Shown here in pieces: positions 1 through 8,271 of a stretch of 64,000 nucleotides of DNA. Made by a program: the position numbers and the translations under genes. Each line of letters opens with the position of its first letter. Positions within the stretch are counted from its first letter, which is position 1. The stretch comes from an uncultured Oscillospiraceae bacterium (lineage in GTDB: Bacteria > Bacillota > Clostridia > Oscillospirales > Oscillospiraceae): assembly GCA_950097245.1 (NCBI GenBank), contig CATNCS010000001.1, positions 1-64,000 on the forward strand, given 5' to 3'. Under the pieces are notes generated by a model, which worked only from the letters and a program-made list of their open reading frames with translations, was not told the origin of the DNA and searched no databases.

Positions 1-144
1 CAACTTTTCTCCCTATCACCCCAGTGTCACGATCCTTGCACAGGATTTTTCGTTGCGGAAAGCGGGAGGAAATCCGAAAAAGGGACCTGTTTTCCCGTAA
101 AAAAGTTTCGCTGGTAGACATCCGGTAGACGTCCTAAAATATGG

Positions 145-188
145 AAAGGCCCCCAACCCCTGGGCCACAAGGGATTGGAGGCCTTTTT
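145..188 (+). terminator. Terminator-like hairpin
   Basis: AAAGGCC at 145-151 pairs with GGCCTTT at 180-186. The stem extends inward through CCAA/TTGG and CCCT/AGGG and is followed by five T. It could end a transcript arriving from left of the window. The opposite strand also has a T-rich end, so it may work both ways. Confidence 0.5.
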
Positions 189-246
189 GGTAGACATTTG
201 GTAGACCTGACAGCGTTCTCCGCACAGGTCTCTGTATACGGCTGTT

Positions 247-302
247 CAGGCAAAAGACACCTTGACGGCCTGTGGAGTACCGTTCAAGATGTCTTTTGCC
301 TG
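247..302. repeat. Long inverted repeat downstream of the amidohydrolase
   Basis: CAGGCAAAAGACA at 247-259 pairs with TGTCTTTTGCCTG at the right end. An inner arm, CTTGA with TCAAG, lies around an 11-base loop. It lies 26 bases beyond the stop of the minus-strand amidohydrolase gene and may end its transcript, although no clean T-run follows on that strand. Confidence 0.5.
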
Positions 303-327
303 GAAAAATGGGGAGAAAAGAGAGGTA

Positions 328-1542
328 TCAGATTTGTCTATCCACTTGGATTTGTCCGCAGGTAATTACAAGTAGAATATCCTCCAAGGACTCAGTTTCA
401 ATCGCAGGGAGCCGGCTGCACAAAATCATATCTGCGGGACAACCTGGCTTTAATACAGCACAACCCTCCTCCGGATGTAAGAGCTGACGGGGATTGACTG
501 TAATCAGCCGCAGTGCGTCTGACTTCTTTACCCCGTTTTCTACAAAGTACCGCAGTACGGGCCCTGAGACCTTCAAAAAGTCGGCTGGCCCGGACAGTCG
601 GTCTTTGGGCAGTGATATCCAGTCGGCCTGGGGATGAGGATAGATATAGCTGTCGCTGGCCAATGCCAGAAAAATTCCCTGGCGGTAAAAGGCAAGCGCT
701 TCCTCCGGACTGGTAGGCCTTTTGCTGGTTCCTGCAGCCGGCGTCAAAACCAGCGGTATTTTCTGTTTGGCCATGATGGCCCCAGTTTCAGGAGAAATTC
801 CATGTCCATGATGGATTACATCGCCGCCACAGGCGAGGAAGCGCCGAGCGGCCTCATCACCTTCAATATGGGCGCCGATTTTTTTCCCTTTCTTGTGAAA
901 CAATTCAATAATGTGCCTGAGCTGTGACTCCTCATAGGTCACCGTTCCGGCGTTAGGGGCGGCGGCCAGCGGAACATTGGCGCAGGTGTAATTCATAAAA
1001 ATATTTTCTCCCGGAAATTCTGAGGCCTCCGCCATAAGCTCATAGTCCCGGTCTGTAAGTGTATCCCGTGTCTCCGACCGGCCAGGCCATGTGGCGCTGG
1101 TCAGCACTTTGGGCTCAAACCCCAGCCAGCAGCAGCCGTACGCAATGGCCGAAGCCATTGGCAGCATATCCCGAATTTTTTTATATTGGGCCATTGGCAT
1201 TGACAGCACCAGGTGTCCCAGATGGTGTTCCCCTGTGGCCACAATCCCGGCCTGAAGGGCTGTGAGCAGGTTGGAAATGGCCGCCATTTCCTGCGCCTGT
1301 CCCTGCGTGTGGTGGATTTCTGCGGTGGCATACTCCATCAGGTGGGTATGGCAGTCCACCAGGCCCGGCATCAGGATATGTCCTTTGGCATCTATCACGG
1401 TCTCCGCCTGGAGATAAACAGGCGGTTCCCCTTGGCCAACCGCGGTAATAACACCTCCTGCGGCAGTCAGCCAGCCGTTGCAGATTATTTCAGGATCATC
1501 CAAGGTCCAGATGGTTCCGTTCCATATTAAAATGTCTTCCAT
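328..1542 (-). CDS. Amidohydrolase family protein (imidazolonepropionase-like)
   Basis: This is a metal-dependent hydrolase of the amidohydrolase superfamily, about 404 residues. The first metal-binding motif is visible as DCHTHLME near residue 60. A second cluster, HIEGD followed by VIHHGHG, lies near residue 215-235, and the late catalytic aspartate is in ALASDSY near residue 300. The N-terminal beta strands and the C-terminal PGCPADMIL segment form the usual composite domain. The substrate cannot be read from sequence. The adjacent upstream membrane protein of nucleoside-recognition type suggests a purine or other small nitrogenous compound, but this is inference. I chose the ATG at 1542; in-frame TTG codons at 1551 and 1554 lie closer to the AAGGGG ribosome site and are alternatives. 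Confidence 0.8.
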   Translation of the reverse strand: MEDILIWNGTIWTLDDPEIICNGWLTAAGGVITAVGQGEPPVYLQAETVIDAKGHILMPGLVDCHTHLMEYATAEIHHTQGQAQEMAAISNLLTALQAGIVATGEHHLGHLVLSMPMAQYKKIRDMLPMASAIAYGCCWLGFEPKVLTSATWPGRSETRDTLTDRDYELMAEASEFPGENIFMNYTCANVPLAAAPNAGTVTYEESQLRHIIELFHKKGKKIGAHIEGDEAARRFLACGGDVIHHGHGISPETGAIMAKQKIPLVLTPAAGTSKRPTSPEEALAFYRQGIFLALASDSYIYPHPQADWISLPKDRLSGPADFLKVSGPVLRYFVENGVKKSDALRLITVNPRQLLHPEEGCAVLKPGCPADMILCSRLPAIETESLEDILLVITCGQIQVDRQI

Positions 1543-1575
1543 TTTTATCAACAATTCCCCTTTTGCTCCCTGGGT

Positions 1576-2451
1576 TTATTTCAGCAGCAGGCCGCCTAAA
1601 GCGGTGGCCTGAAGATTGCTCATAGCCAGGGTTGGAGAGGCCATAATGCTGAGGATGCCGGTTTCGGGGTTGATGTTCAGCGCGGTCATGGCAGCGACCA
1701 GAAAATCGTTCACATATTGCCAGATTCCCACGTAGCTCAAAAGGCCAATCAGACCAAATACCACCGCAAAAGCGGGCAGCACCAGATTCAGCAGGACATA
1801 AATCCCCTCCTGGCCGGCGGAAAACAGACCGTTGAGAACCGGAGTGTCCGGCGTAAAAACGGGCAGATCGTCCACCTCCATCGGCTTGCAGTCCCGCCAA
1901 ATCAGTCTGCCAATCGCAGGAGCGATGACCAGCGGCGCAAAGATGGAGATTACCACCACGGCAAACACTCTGGCGCCGCACAGCGTCAGGCAGCCAAGCC
2001 CCAGCATGAAGGTGGAAAAGGACTGCTCCGACTGGACCATGGTGAAAATAGCCAGCTTCTTCTCATCGTTGGTGGCGCCGGATTTGATCAGAATGGGGCC
2101 GGCAATCCGTCCGGCGGCGTTGATGTCGCCCAGAATGTTGTAGATGGCCGGAATCAGGATGGCACAGTTTACCTTCAAAAACCGTCCGATGGGCAGGAAG
2201 AGCTGCATCATCGCGTCGGTAAATCCCAGCCGCTCCAGAAAGCGCCCCATAATGACGCTGATGATGATAGAGATAGACATCGTGCTGAGAAGACCCACGT
2301 CAATGATAATGGGGTGGGCATTCTCTACCATCGCGTTGAAGCCCTCGTTCAGGTTGTTCGGGGCGAAAAACAGCGCCAGCATGCAGATCGCAAATACAAC
2401 CAGGCCGACAATGGTTGTCCGAGGGAGTCCCTTTTTCTTCTGCTTATCCAT
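1576..2451 (-). CDS. Nucleoside-recognition (Gate) domain membrane protein
   Basis: This 291-residue integral membrane protein has several hydrophobic segments. It includes a pore-like stretch around AIYNILGDINAAGRIAGP and a following QSEQSFSTFMLGLG segment, as seen in proteins with the Gate/nucleoside-recognition domain found in SpmA, FeoB-like and nucleoside transporter families. It probably moves a small solute and is likely co-transcribed with the amidohydrolase, 33 bases downstream. The start at 2451 is preceded by GGAGG with good spacing; a longer open frame upstream lacks such a site and codes through a hairpin. The C-terminus ends abruptly after a predicted helix, so slight truncation is possible. 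Confidence 0.65.
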   Translation of the reverse strand: MDKQKKKGLPRTTIVGLVVFAICMLALFFAPNNLNEGFNAMVENAHPIIIDVGLLSTMSISIIISVIMGRFLERLGFTDAMMQLFLPIGRFLKVNCAILIPAIYNILGDINAAGRIAGPILIKSGATNDEKKLAIFTMVQSEQSFSTFMLGLGCLTLCGARVFAVVVISIFAPLVIAPAIGRLIWRDCKPMEVDDLPVFTPDTPVLNGLFSAGQEGIYVLLNLVLPAFAVVFGLIGLLSYVGIWQYVNDFLVAAMTALNINPETGILSIMASPTLAMSNLQATALGGLLLK

Positions 2452-2551
2452 AGTACAATTCCTCCACTTCTTTTTTGTGTTTGTCCTGACAGCTGCCAAT
2501 AAAACTATACTGCCTCCTTCCCTGAAATCTATGAATCGCGGCAAAAACAAA

Positions 2552-2616
2552 GGCCGCCGGCAACAAAACCAGCCCCGATTCAACGAATCGAAGAAGGTTT
2601 TTGTAAACCGGCGGCC
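2552..2616 (-). other. Nested 65-base inverted repeat in the leader of the Gate-domain gene
   Basis: Three stems nest in order: GGCCGCCGG with CCGGCGGCC, AAAACC with GGTTTT, and CGATTC with GAATCG around a 3-base loop. On the minus strand the hairpin is followed by a T-rich run (CCTTTGTTTTTG) and then by the ribosome site of the downstream gene. It could be an attenuator or the terminator of an upstream transcript. It matches no riboswitch consensus I know. Confidence 0.5.
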
Positions 2617-2711
2617 AATCTGCTCTTATCAGGGAGCAATCTGCCAAACCTGTTATATGACGAAATCACGGCCGCGCACGCGCAGACGCAACTTCTTATA
2701 GTACCTCTGAA

Positions 2712-3074
2712 TCACTCCGGCAGAAACACCAATTTCTCCTCCGCCAGAATTACCATCGCGGCTACCTCCGCGCTCGGATCGTAATCATTTAGAATGGAGC
2801 TCACCTTCAGCTCGGGGAATTGCTCCGACAGCAGCTGAAGAAAATACTGCTTGTGCTCGTCCAGAAGGGCCACATCCGCCATCCTGGTGATAAAGCGATT
2901 GGAGGCGTCCAGCGCCCTCAGGCCCGGCAGACGGGCGTGACTGCTGACAATCAGGATGCGATTGTCTAAAATATCTACTGTCAGCCGCTTGGGGCCAAAC
3001 TGGTAGAGGTCGATATAGCTGCGGTCAAACAGCTTTAATAAATCCCGCTTAAAAGCTCTGACGCTGCACTTCAT
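2712..3074 (-). CDS. MpsC-like protein (DUF2294)
   Basis: A 120-residue soluble protein that looks like the DUF2294 / Na+-translocating MpsC family. The pattern is a helical N-terminus, a strand with GPKRLTVDILDNRILI, and a central segment ending in alternating helix and strand. No catalytic motif is visible, and the biochemical role of single-domain members is not settled. The ATG at 3074 follows GAGG by seven bases. The gene has its own strong promoter just upstream and stands alone, 130 bases from its neighbour. Confidence 0.55.
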   Translation of the reverse strand: MKCSVRAFKRDLLKLFDRSYIDLYQFGPKRLTVDILDNRILIVSSHARLPGLRALDASNRFITRMADVALLDEHKQYFLQLLSEQFPELKVSSILNDYDPSAEVAAMVILAEEKLVFLPE

Positions 3075-3091
3075 CACACTGCCTCTTTAAC

Positions 3092-3121
3092 AGTATAGCA
3101 AATCCTGTCGTATTTTGTCAA
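3092..3121 (-). promoter_or_regulatory. Promoter of the MpsC-like gene
   Basis: On the minus strand TTGACA (3116-3121) and TATACT (3092-3097) are separated by 18 bases, a near-consensus housekeeping promoter. The start codon lies about 18 bases beyond the -10. Confidence 0.75.
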
Positions 3122-3203
3122 GCAAAATTGATCGGCTGGAAAAAAGTACACTCTATTTTCCCTGCAAGCGCATCCTTTGTTTTTGTATCGTTTGACATGT
3201 CAT

Positions 3204-3743
3204 TTACAGCGCAGATCCTCTCCTGGGGACAAATAACCGTCCCATATCCACGCCCTCATGGGTAAGCAGCTTGATCTTCTTTTGCAGACCGCCCGCATAG
3301 CCGGTCAAGCTCCCGTTGGAACCGACCACCCGGTGGCAGGGGATAATAATCGAAATCGGATTGTGCCCCACGGCCCCGCCCACCGCCTGGGCCGACATCC
3401 GATCAAGCCCCCGGCGGGCGGCCAGGGTCCTTGCGATTTCCCCATAGGTGGTCGTTTCGCCATAGGGGATTTCACACAGGACCTGCCAGACCTCTTTACG
3501 AAACTCGCTCCCCACGGGCGCCAGGGGCAATTCGCTGATGGCGGGCCGCTCCCCCGCAAAATAGCGGTCCAGCCACAAGCCGGCCTGCCGGAGGACGGGG
3601 GAACTCTCCCGCTCCTGGCTTTCTTCCTGCAGAGAGCCGAGGAAATACTTCTGCCCTTCCATCCACAGGCCCACCAGCTTCCCGTCCCGCTCGGCCAGCA
3701 GCAGAGCGCCGATGGGGGAATCATAATGCGACGTATATACCAT
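3204..3743 (-). CDS. ogt: Methylated-DNA--protein-cysteine methyltransferase
   Basis: A 179-residue suicide alkyltransferase that removes methyl groups from O6-methylguanine in DNA onto its own cysteine. The active site IIPCHRVV places the acceptor cysteine near residue 136, with the usual downstream G-YAGG segment. The helix-turn-helix with TTTYGEIA and the ribonuclease-like N-terminal domain are present. It is the last gene of a three-gene repair operon, 9 bases after the small MGMT-like gene. The start has AGGAG six bases upstream. Confidence 0.92.
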   Translation of the reverse strand: MVYTSHYDSPIGALLLAERDGKLVGLWMEGQKYFLGSLQEESQERESSPVLRQAGLWLDRYFAGERPAISELPLAPVGSEFRKEVWQVLCEIPYGETTTYGEIARTLAARRGLDRMSAQAVGGAVGHNPISIIIPCHRVVGSNGSLTGYAGGLQKKIKLLTHEGVDMGRLFVPRRGSAL

Positions 3744-3752
3744 GTTCCGCTC

Positions 3753-4064
3753 CTATTCCCAATTCCATTGATACCGCTTCAAATCAACATGGCCGCTGTC
3801 TTTGAGAGCAACGCCCTCCCGCTCCAGCAAGCCGGCCTGTTCCCGCCAGCCGGGGACCAGCCGCCCCGCGTGGTTGACCACACGGTGGCAGGGATATTTC
3901 CCGTAGCAGGAGGCGCTGCTGAGGACCTTGCCCACAAGCCTCGCGTTTCTCTCCCGGCCAATCAACCGGGCGATCTGGCCGTAGGTGGCGACCCGGCCCT
4001 CCGGTATCTCCTCCACAACCGACAGGATCTCATAGATCAGCCCATCATCTAAGACCGCTTTCAT
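3753..4064 (-). CDS. Small MGMT-family DNA-binding protein
   Basis: A 103-residue protein consisting only of the C-terminal alkyltransferase domain. It has a helix-turn-helix containing RVATYGQIA and an active-site motif KYPCHRVV, with the cysteine near residue 59. Alkyltransferase-like (ATL) proteins of this size usually have Trp in place of this cysteine and only flag lesions for excision repair. Here the cysteine is retained, so it could still transfer alkyl groups, although the N-terminal domain is missing. Its ATG overlaps the stop of the Ada-AlkA gene by four bases, so the two are translationally coupled. Confidence 0.8.
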   Translation of the reverse strand: MKAVLDDGLIYEILSVVEEIPEGRVATYGQIARLIGRERNARLVGKVLSSASCYGKYPCHRVVNHAGRLVPGWREQAGLLEREGVALKDSGHVDLKRYQWNWE

Positions 4065-5539
4065 ATGCCGTCCTCCCTCTTAAGCCACAGGTTGACCACG
4101 GCGTAGCTGCGCCAGGGCCTCCACCGCTCCGCCAGCGCCAGCAGCTCCTTGGCGGACCTGTCCGGCAGGGCGTGTTTTACCCCCGCGTCCGTCTCCAGAA
4201 AGGCGTCCGGCCAGCCCATGGTACGCATGGCCACATACTGAGCCGTCCAGCCGCCGATGCCCCGGAGGGCTTGCAGCTTCTCCATCTCCCGCTCCGGGTC
4301 GGCGCTCTGGTCGAGATGGATTTCGCCCCGCTCCAAGCCTTCCGCCAGAGCGCGGATGCAGGCGGAGCGGGCGGCAATCACCCCCAGCGTCCCCAATCGC
4401 TCCTGGATGCCGTCTCCCAGGGCCACGATGTCCGCCGCCGTGGGGAAGGTGCAGGTCAAACCTTCAATTCCGGTTTCCACAGGCGTTCCCAGCTCCGCCG
4501 CCATGCGCCCGGCCAGAGTGCCGGCCGCTTTCACGGTGATCTGCTGGCCCAGGATGGCCCGCACCGCCGTCTCAAAGGGCTCAAAGCACCCCGGGACCCG
4601 CCGCCCCTTGACGCAGAGGCCTGGCTGAAGCTCGTCCATCACCTGGAGGACCTCATACACCGCCTCCGGGTCGCAGTAGAGGTCGAACAGCCGCCGGATA
4701 CAGGAGAGGACCTGAGACAGCACCGGGATCAGCGTGTCGCTCATGGTGACGTTCAGCCCGTCCTTCTTTGGATGCCGGGACACCTGGACCCACCCGGCGC
4801 GGGGCTTTCCCGTCCGATCCGGCAAGCGGACGGCCCGGTAATACCGGCCCTTCTCTACCTTCTCAACGCCCTGGATCGCCCTGCCTGCCAGAAACTCCAG
4901 CATCTCCTCCCAGCGGTAGGGCGGACGGCAGCCCAGCGTCACCGTGATGGACCCGGTGTGTCCCTTTCCCTCAGAGGCCCGCTTTCGCAGGGCGGTGGGG
5001 GACAATTTATACTGTTTCTGGAACAAGTCGTTCATCCGGCGCAGACTCCCGAACCCCGCCGCCATCGCCACCTCCAGCACAGACAGATCGGTGTCCGTCA
5101 GCAGGTTCTTCGCCAGCAGCAGGCGGCAGGTCTGTAAATACTGCACCGGCGTGACATGGTACTCCTCCAGAAACACCCGCCGCAGATGCCGGTCCGTACA
5201 GCCCAGCCTTGCCGCCAGCTGTTCCAGGCTCTGCCCGCTCCCGCAGTTTTCCTCCAGCAGCCGCGCCGCTTTCCGCGCCAGCACCGACGTGGCGTCTACC
5301 AGAGAATTTCCCGGGGCCAGCTCCGGGCGGCACAGCAGGCAGGGCCGGTAGCCCGCCTGTTCCGCTTCGGCGGCGGAGGAAAAGAAGGTACAGCTTGACC
5401 GCTTGGCCTGCCGCGCCCGGCAGACGGGGCGGCAGTAGACCCCGGTGGAGGAGATCCCCACAAAAAACCGCCCGTCAAACCGGGTGTCCTTGGCCTTAAA
5501 CGCCGCGTACAGCGCGTCATCCCGCTCGGTTAAATCCAT
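4061..5539 (-). CDS. ada: Ada-AlkA fusion: methylphosphotriester sensor and 3-methyladenine glycosylase
   Basis: This 492-residue protein joins the two arms of the adaptive response. Residues 1-80 form the Ada zinc module with Cys36, Cys40, Cys67 and Cys70; Cys36 matches the residue that accepts methyl groups from phosphotriesters. Residues 85-185 form an AraC-type helix-turn-helix. The rest is AlkA: an N-terminal TATA-like domain followed by a helix-hairpin-helix glycosylase with LRGIGGWTAQYVAMR and a candidate catalytic aspartate in the FLETDAG segment. It probably senses methylation damage, activates this operon and excises alkylated bases. It is first in the operon. Confidence 0.92.
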   Translation of the reverse strand: MDLTERDDALYAAFKAKDTRFDGRFFVGISSTGVYCRPVCRARQAKRSSCTFFSSAAEAEQAGYRPCLLCRPELAPGNSLVDATSVLARKAARLLEENCGSGQSLEQLAARLGCTDRHLRRVFLEEYHVTPVQYLQTCRLLLAKNLLTDTDLSVLEVAMAAGFGSLRRMNDLFQKQYKLSPTALRKRASEGKGHTGSITVTLGCRPPYRWEEMLEFLAGRAIQGVEKVEKGRYYRAVRLPDRTGKPRAGWVQVSRHPKKDGLNVTMSDTLIPVLSQVLSCIRRLFDLYCDPEAVYEVLQVMDELQPGLCVKGRRVPGCFEPFETAVRAILGQQITVKAAGTLAGRMAAELGTPVETGIEGLTCTFPTAADIVALGDGIQERLGTLGVIAARSACIRALAEGLERGEIHLDQSADPEREMEKLQALRGIGGWTAQYVAMRTMGWPDAFLETDAGVKHALPDRSAKELLALAERWRPWRSYAVVNLWLKREDGI

Positions 5540-5886
5540 AAAGCCACCCTTTTCGCTGCTATGATAGCAGACACCGCGGAGAATGTCTCGCCATTATCGG
5601 ACGAGGTATTTCTTCTTTTGCTCGATGCCTCGAATGGGATATTATCATATCATCAAAAGAATGACTGCACAAATAATCTTCTGCAAAGAGATGATATTAT
5701 GTTAAAGACAAGGCGGATGTCTTGTCAAGCGAATTTTTTGTGGGGTACATCCTCAGGCGGGCAGTTCCTTCACCTGTTCGACAGTTCTGACAAATAGCAG
5801 AAAAAGTCACGGAAAGGACTTGCGTCCGTTGGAAAAGGGTGGTACATTTATACTAGCGCAGTAAACCGCAAAAGGAGGCGCCATTG
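5540..5886. other. Intergenic region between the divergent ada operon and ppk1
   Basis: This AT-rich stretch holds the ada promoter and the ppk1 ribosome site (AGGAGG at 5873-5878). A possible weak forward promoter near 5818-5846 has TTGCGT, 17 bases, TACATT. A 78-codon open frame at 5561-5797 lacks a ribosome site and recognisable content and is not called. Confidence 0.5.
5699..5728 (-). promoter_or_regulatory. Probable ada operon promoter with embedded inverted repeat
   Basis: On the minus strand TTGACA (5723-5728) and TAACAT (5699-5704) are 18 bases apart. The -35 element and spacer contain GACAAG and CTTGTC as an inverted repeat eight bases apart, a plausible operator. The untranslated leader to the ada start would be about 150 bases. 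Confidence 0.5.
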
Positions 5887-8121
5887 ATGGTAAAAGATCA
5901 GAGTCCGGCCCCCGCCGCCAACGGGTGCTACGTCAACCGGGAGCTGTCCTGGCTTCAATTTAACAGACGCGTTCTGGAGGAGGCGGAGGACCCCGCCAAT
6001 CCCCTCTGTGAACGGATGAACTTCGCCTCTATCTTCCAGAGCAATCTGGATGAGTTCTATATGGTCCGGGTGGGGATGCTGATGGACACCCTCCACCTCA
6101 CCGCTGTGGACGACAAGACGGGCCTCACCTCCGCCCAGCAGACCGCCGCTGTTCTGGACCGAACCCGGGCGCTGCTGGCGGAGCGGGACCGCATCTGCAA
6201 GGGCCTGCTGGCCGAGCTGGCGGGCCAGGGGGTGGAAATCTGCCGGTTCCACAGCCTGTCTGACAAGCAGCAGTCCTTTCTGGAGAAGCACTTCACCTCC
6301 AGCGTCCTGCCCCTGCTCTCCCCCCAGATCATCGGGCGCAAGCAGCCCTTCCCCTTCCTGCGCAACAAGGCCATCTACGCCGTGGCCATTCTGAAGTCGA
6401 AAAGCGGCAGCGAGCGCATGGGCATCGTCCCCTGCGGCGAGGGGGTGCTCCGCCGGCTGGTTCCCCTGCCGGGGGAGGGGCAGCGGTTCGTCCTGGTAGA
6501 GGACCTGATTGCCAGCCTCCTGCCCAAGATTTTCGCCCACTACAAGGTGGACGGCACCGTCCTGATCCGCCTGGTGCGCAGCGCCGACATCCATATGGAC
6601 GAGGCCTCCTCTGAGATGAGCGACCTGCTGGCCGAGGAGTACCGCAAGAGCATGGAGAAGCTCATCCGCCGGCGCAAACGCCTCCAGCCGGTGAAGCTGG
6701 ACTACCAGGGCAAGCTGTCCGACTCCGTGCGGGACGCCCTGTGCACCTGCCTGGGCCTGTCCAAAAAGCACCTGTTTGCCAGCGAGGTCCCTCTGGATCT
6801 GTCCTTTATGGGGGCTCTTCGGGACATGCTCCGGGACAAGACCGAGCTGTTCTACCCCCGGCGGGTGCCCCAGAACTCCCCCAACGTGGACGCCCTGGTC
6901 CCCATGACAGAGCAGATTCGGAACCGGGACCTGATGCTCACCTACCCCTACGAGAGCGTCCGCCCCCTGCTGCGGCTGATTCAAGAGGCGGGCCAGGACC
7001 CCGAGGTGGTCTCCATCAAGATGACCCTCTACCGGGTGGCCCACAACAGCAAGTTCGTGGAGGCCCTGGTGGACGCCGCCGAGAACGGCTAGGAGGGTGT
7101 GGCCCTGGTGGAGCTGAGGGCCCGGTTTGACGAGGAGAACAACATCGGCTGGTCCCGGGTGCTGGAGCAGGCGGGCTGCCGGGTCATCTACGGCCTGGAC
7201 GGGCTGAAGGTCCACTCCAAGCTCCTCCTCATCACCCGGGTGCACGACGGCCAGGTGGAGTATATCACCCAGGTGGGCACCGGCAACTACAACGAGGACA
7301 CCGTCCGCCTGTACACCGACTACGCCCTCATGACCGCCGACCCGGAGATCGGCGCCGAGGCCGCCCAGGTGTTCAACTGCCTGTCCATGGGCGAGGTGGT
7401 GGAGGACAGCCGCCACCTGATGGTGGCCCCCGCCTGCCTGCGGGACAAGGCAGCCGCCTTGATCGACCGGGAACTGGAGCTGGCCCGGGCGGGGGAGGAG
7501 GCCTATCTGGGCTTTAAGCTCAACGGCCTCACCGACAAGCTGCTCATCGACAAGCTCATCGAGGCCTCCCAGGCCGGGGTGAGGATCGACCTGGTGGTCC
7601 GGGGCATCTGCTGCCTGGTGGGCGGCGTGCCCGGCCTGACGGACAACATCACCGTCCACAGCATCGTGGGCCGGTATCTGGAGCACGCCCGCATCTATAT
7701 TTTCGGCCTGGGGGAGCGGAAGCAGGTGTATATCTCCTCCGCCGACTTTATGACCCGGAACACCACCCGCCGGGTGGAGGTGGCCGTCCCTGTCCACGAC
7801 CCCGACCTGCGCTCCCACCTGGAGGAGATGTTCGCCGATCAGCTCCGGGACACCGCCAAGGGCCGGGTTCAGCAGCCTGACGGAACGTACGCCCGGGCCC
7901 AGGGGGAGCCCTTCAACGCCCAGGAGCACTTCTGCGACCAGGCCTACGCTGGCGCCTGGGCCCTGGAAAAGCCGGAGCCTGTCTCCGAACCGCCCGCCCC
8001 CAAGCCCAAGACGATCAAGGCGGAGAAGCGTCCGGCCCCCAAGGTCGACAAAAAGGCCCCCGCTCCCGTGCGCAAGACCCGCCGGGGGCTGCTGGGACGG
8101 ATTATCAGTAGGGATTCGTAG
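5887..8121 (+). pseudogene. ppk1: Polyphosphate kinase 1, interrupted by an in-frame TAG
   Basis: PPK1 makes polyphosphate from ATP through a phosphohistidine. The frame runs 745 codons with one TAG at 7090-7092, after codon 401. The break falls where family members read NGK, so a single AAG-to-TAG change explains it; the frame resumes at once and stays clean to 8121. The amino part contains the N and head domains and TLYR, matching Arg375 of E. coli. The carboxyl part contains ARFDEENN (Arg405) and KVHSK with the phosphorylated histidine. The catalytic domain is therefore split. A Pro/Lys-rich tail of about 50 residues extends beyond the usual end. Read-through, reinitiation at GTG 7099, true loss or sequencing error are all possible. 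AGGAGG lies eight bases before the ATG at 5887. Confidence 0.85.
7091..7101 (+). promoter_or_regulatory. Possible reinitiation site overlapping the ppk1 amber codon
   Basis: The TAG is embedded in AGGAGG (7091-7096), followed by in-frame GTG codons at 7099 and 7108. The spacings of two and eleven bases are not ideal. Still, a terminating ribosome could restart here and make a separate 340-residue carboxyl fragment (7099-8121). Confidence 0.35.
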
Positions 8122-8210
8122 GGCGCGACGACCCGGCGCACCGCCTGTAGGGGCGGGTATCACCCGCCCGCCGAAACCTGTTGGAACGGGCGGATAATAT
8201 CCGCCCCTAC
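8118..8210. repeat. GTAGGGGC palindromic repeat, copy 1
   Basis: The full element spans 8147-8210, with arms GTAGGGGCGGGTATCACCCG and CGGATAATATCCGCCCCTAC. Each arm is palindromic by itself and is also the inverse of the other. A degenerate partial copy beginning GTAGGGCGCG at 8118 precedes it and supplies the TAG stop codon of ppk1 (8119-8121). Confidence 0.85.
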
Positions 8211-8271
8211 ATTCCAGTTTACCAAGCCGGAACGGCTTTCATATAACGTTTTCTGAAAGGAAGTTGTGTCT

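Larger units (their letters stand above)
1..327. other. Gene-free left edge with paired direct repeats and hairpins
   Basis: No gene can be supported here. Two 19-base copies of TGGTAGACATnnGGTAGAC lie at 112-130 and 188-206 and differ only at two central bases. A terminator-like hairpin sits between them and a longer inverted repeat follows at 247-302. Paired repeats like these can mark integration sites, but no integrase is in view. Short open frames on both strands have no recognisable content. Confidence 0.4.

Noticed and set aside
16..365. Three short frames at the left edge
   Set aside because: They overlap hairpins and direct repeats and have no ribosome site or known family.
2552..2616. 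Purine or other riboswitch upstream of the nucleoside-recognition gene
   Set aside because: The conserved core bases of purine riboswitches are absent; the structure is a plain nested hairpin.
5561..5797. A 78-codon frame in the ada-ppk1 gap
   Set aside because: No ribosome site, no recognisable content, and it overlaps the ada promoter on the other strand.
7090..7092. Pyrrolysine or other programmed recoding at the ppk1 TAG
   Set aside because: The position is a plain lysine in the family and no recoding element is evident; kept only as part of the interruption finding.
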